39,254 nt of DNA from Pseudomonas sp. GM50 (GTDB lineage: Bacteria; Pseudomonadota; Gammaproteobacteria; Pseudomonadales; Pseudomonadaceae), in the NCBI RefSeq assembly GCF_000282375.1, contig NZ_AKJK01000127.1, positions 1-39,254 of the forward strand, in the 5' to 3' direction. The position numbers and the translations under genes are program-made. The notes beneath the pieces are model-generated. The model saw nothing but the letters and a program-made list of their open reading frames with translations. It was not told the origin of the DNA and ran no database searches. Shown here one piece after another: positions 39,057 to 39,254 of this stretch. The stretch's first letter is position 1, and each line of letters begins with the position of its first letter.

Positions 39057-39092
39057 GTTTGGTCTTGCTCCTTCAGGGGTCACTTGGCCCCC

Positions 39093-39120
39093 GTAGGAGC
39101 GAGGCTTGCCCGCGAAGGCG
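39093..39120. repeat. single REP arm downstream of pepN
   Basis: GTAGGAGCGAGGCTTGCCCG continuing to AAGGCG at 39120. It resembles half of the GCGGGCTTGCCCGC class, but no inverted partner is visible in the remaining 134 bases of the window. Confidence 0.6.
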
Positions 39121-39148
39121 TCCTGATAGCCTGCCGGGATTTTTGATG

Positions 39149-39254
39149 GTGTACATATCCGTTGCTGCGGTAACGGCGGCTTATGGTTTCGCCCTTACGG
39201 CCATCCCTTTCAAGGTCTTTTCGTTTTGGCAGCCTTGATTACCCGGTCCGTTGA
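39149..39254. repeat. dispersed Pseudomonas intergenic repeat (cut by window end)
   Basis: The stretch beginning GTGTACATATCCGTTGCTGC and continuing through GTAACGGCGGCTTATGGTTT matches, as I remember it, a repeat found many times in Pseudomonas intergenic DNA. It contains CCGTT/AACGG inverted ends around a loop, so it can fold. Short frames through it are often called as hypothetical proteins and should not be trusted. The element runs to the window end. Confidence 0.45.

Noticed and set aside
36342..39083. 913-codon open frame on the minus strand opposite pepN
   Set aside because: pepN is certain from its zinc and GAMEN motifs. The antisense frame lacks any recognisable domain and follows from the high GC content at third codon positions.

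Overview
The window is a chromosomal segment of a high-GC gamma-proteobacterium, most likely a member of the Pseudomonas fluorescens complex. Two lines of evidence support this. First, two gene blocks match Pseudomonas gene order as I know it: fabI-npp-mltD-gloB-rnhA-dnaQ-ldcA, and nadK-phosphatase-glpG-yeaC-DUF2797-pepN. Second, the intergenic gaps are full of REP/REPIN doublets of the Pseudomonas type. No rRNA, tRNA, phage, IS transposase or CRISPR array is visible. All start choices below were made by eye from start codons and ribosome binding sites.

Left part (1-12.9 kb), accessory and regulatory. It holds an AraC regulator with a VOC-family protein, a cell-surface-signalling iron uptake module (FecI-type sigma factor, FecR-type anti-sigma factor, TonB-dependent siderophore receptor) with a Fur-box-like site, a three-gene molybdenum hydroxylase operon (2Fe-2S subunit, Tat-exported molybdopterin subunit, dihaem cytochrome c), a small GGDEF protein with a GSDEF signature and intact I-site, and an amidase/VOC pair facing a LysR regulator across a perfect palindrome.

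Middle (12.9-28.7 kb), mostly core. fabI lies directly behind the npp (yej-like) peptide/peptidyl-nucleoside ABC importer operon with two solute-binding proteins. Then come mltD with a clear sigma-70 promoter, gloB divergent from a YafS-like methyltransferase, rnhA, dnaQ, and an LdcA-type basic amino acid decarboxylase. A strong hairpin in the ldcA leader contains the likely Shine-Dalgarno sequence.

Right part (28.7-39.25 kb). A GNAT gene closely resembling streptothricin acetyltransferases overlaps or abuts ldcA, and its 3' end overlaps a convergent LysR gene. A small conserved-looking protein and a ChrR-type flavin reductase flank a 16-bp palindrome. A DUF1853 gene is divergent from nadK. 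nadK heads a tightly packed series: PPP-like phosphatase, rhomboid protease, YeaC, DUF2797 (cysteine-rich with a GIY-YIG-like core) and aminopeptidase N. The window ends in a dispersed Pseudomonas repeat.

Most of the window is ordinary. The points most worth a second look are the ldcA leader hairpin, the streptothricin-acetyltransferase-like gene, the GIY-YIG-like core of the DUF2797 protein, the FecR Tat motif, the GSDEF cyclase and the REP doublets.
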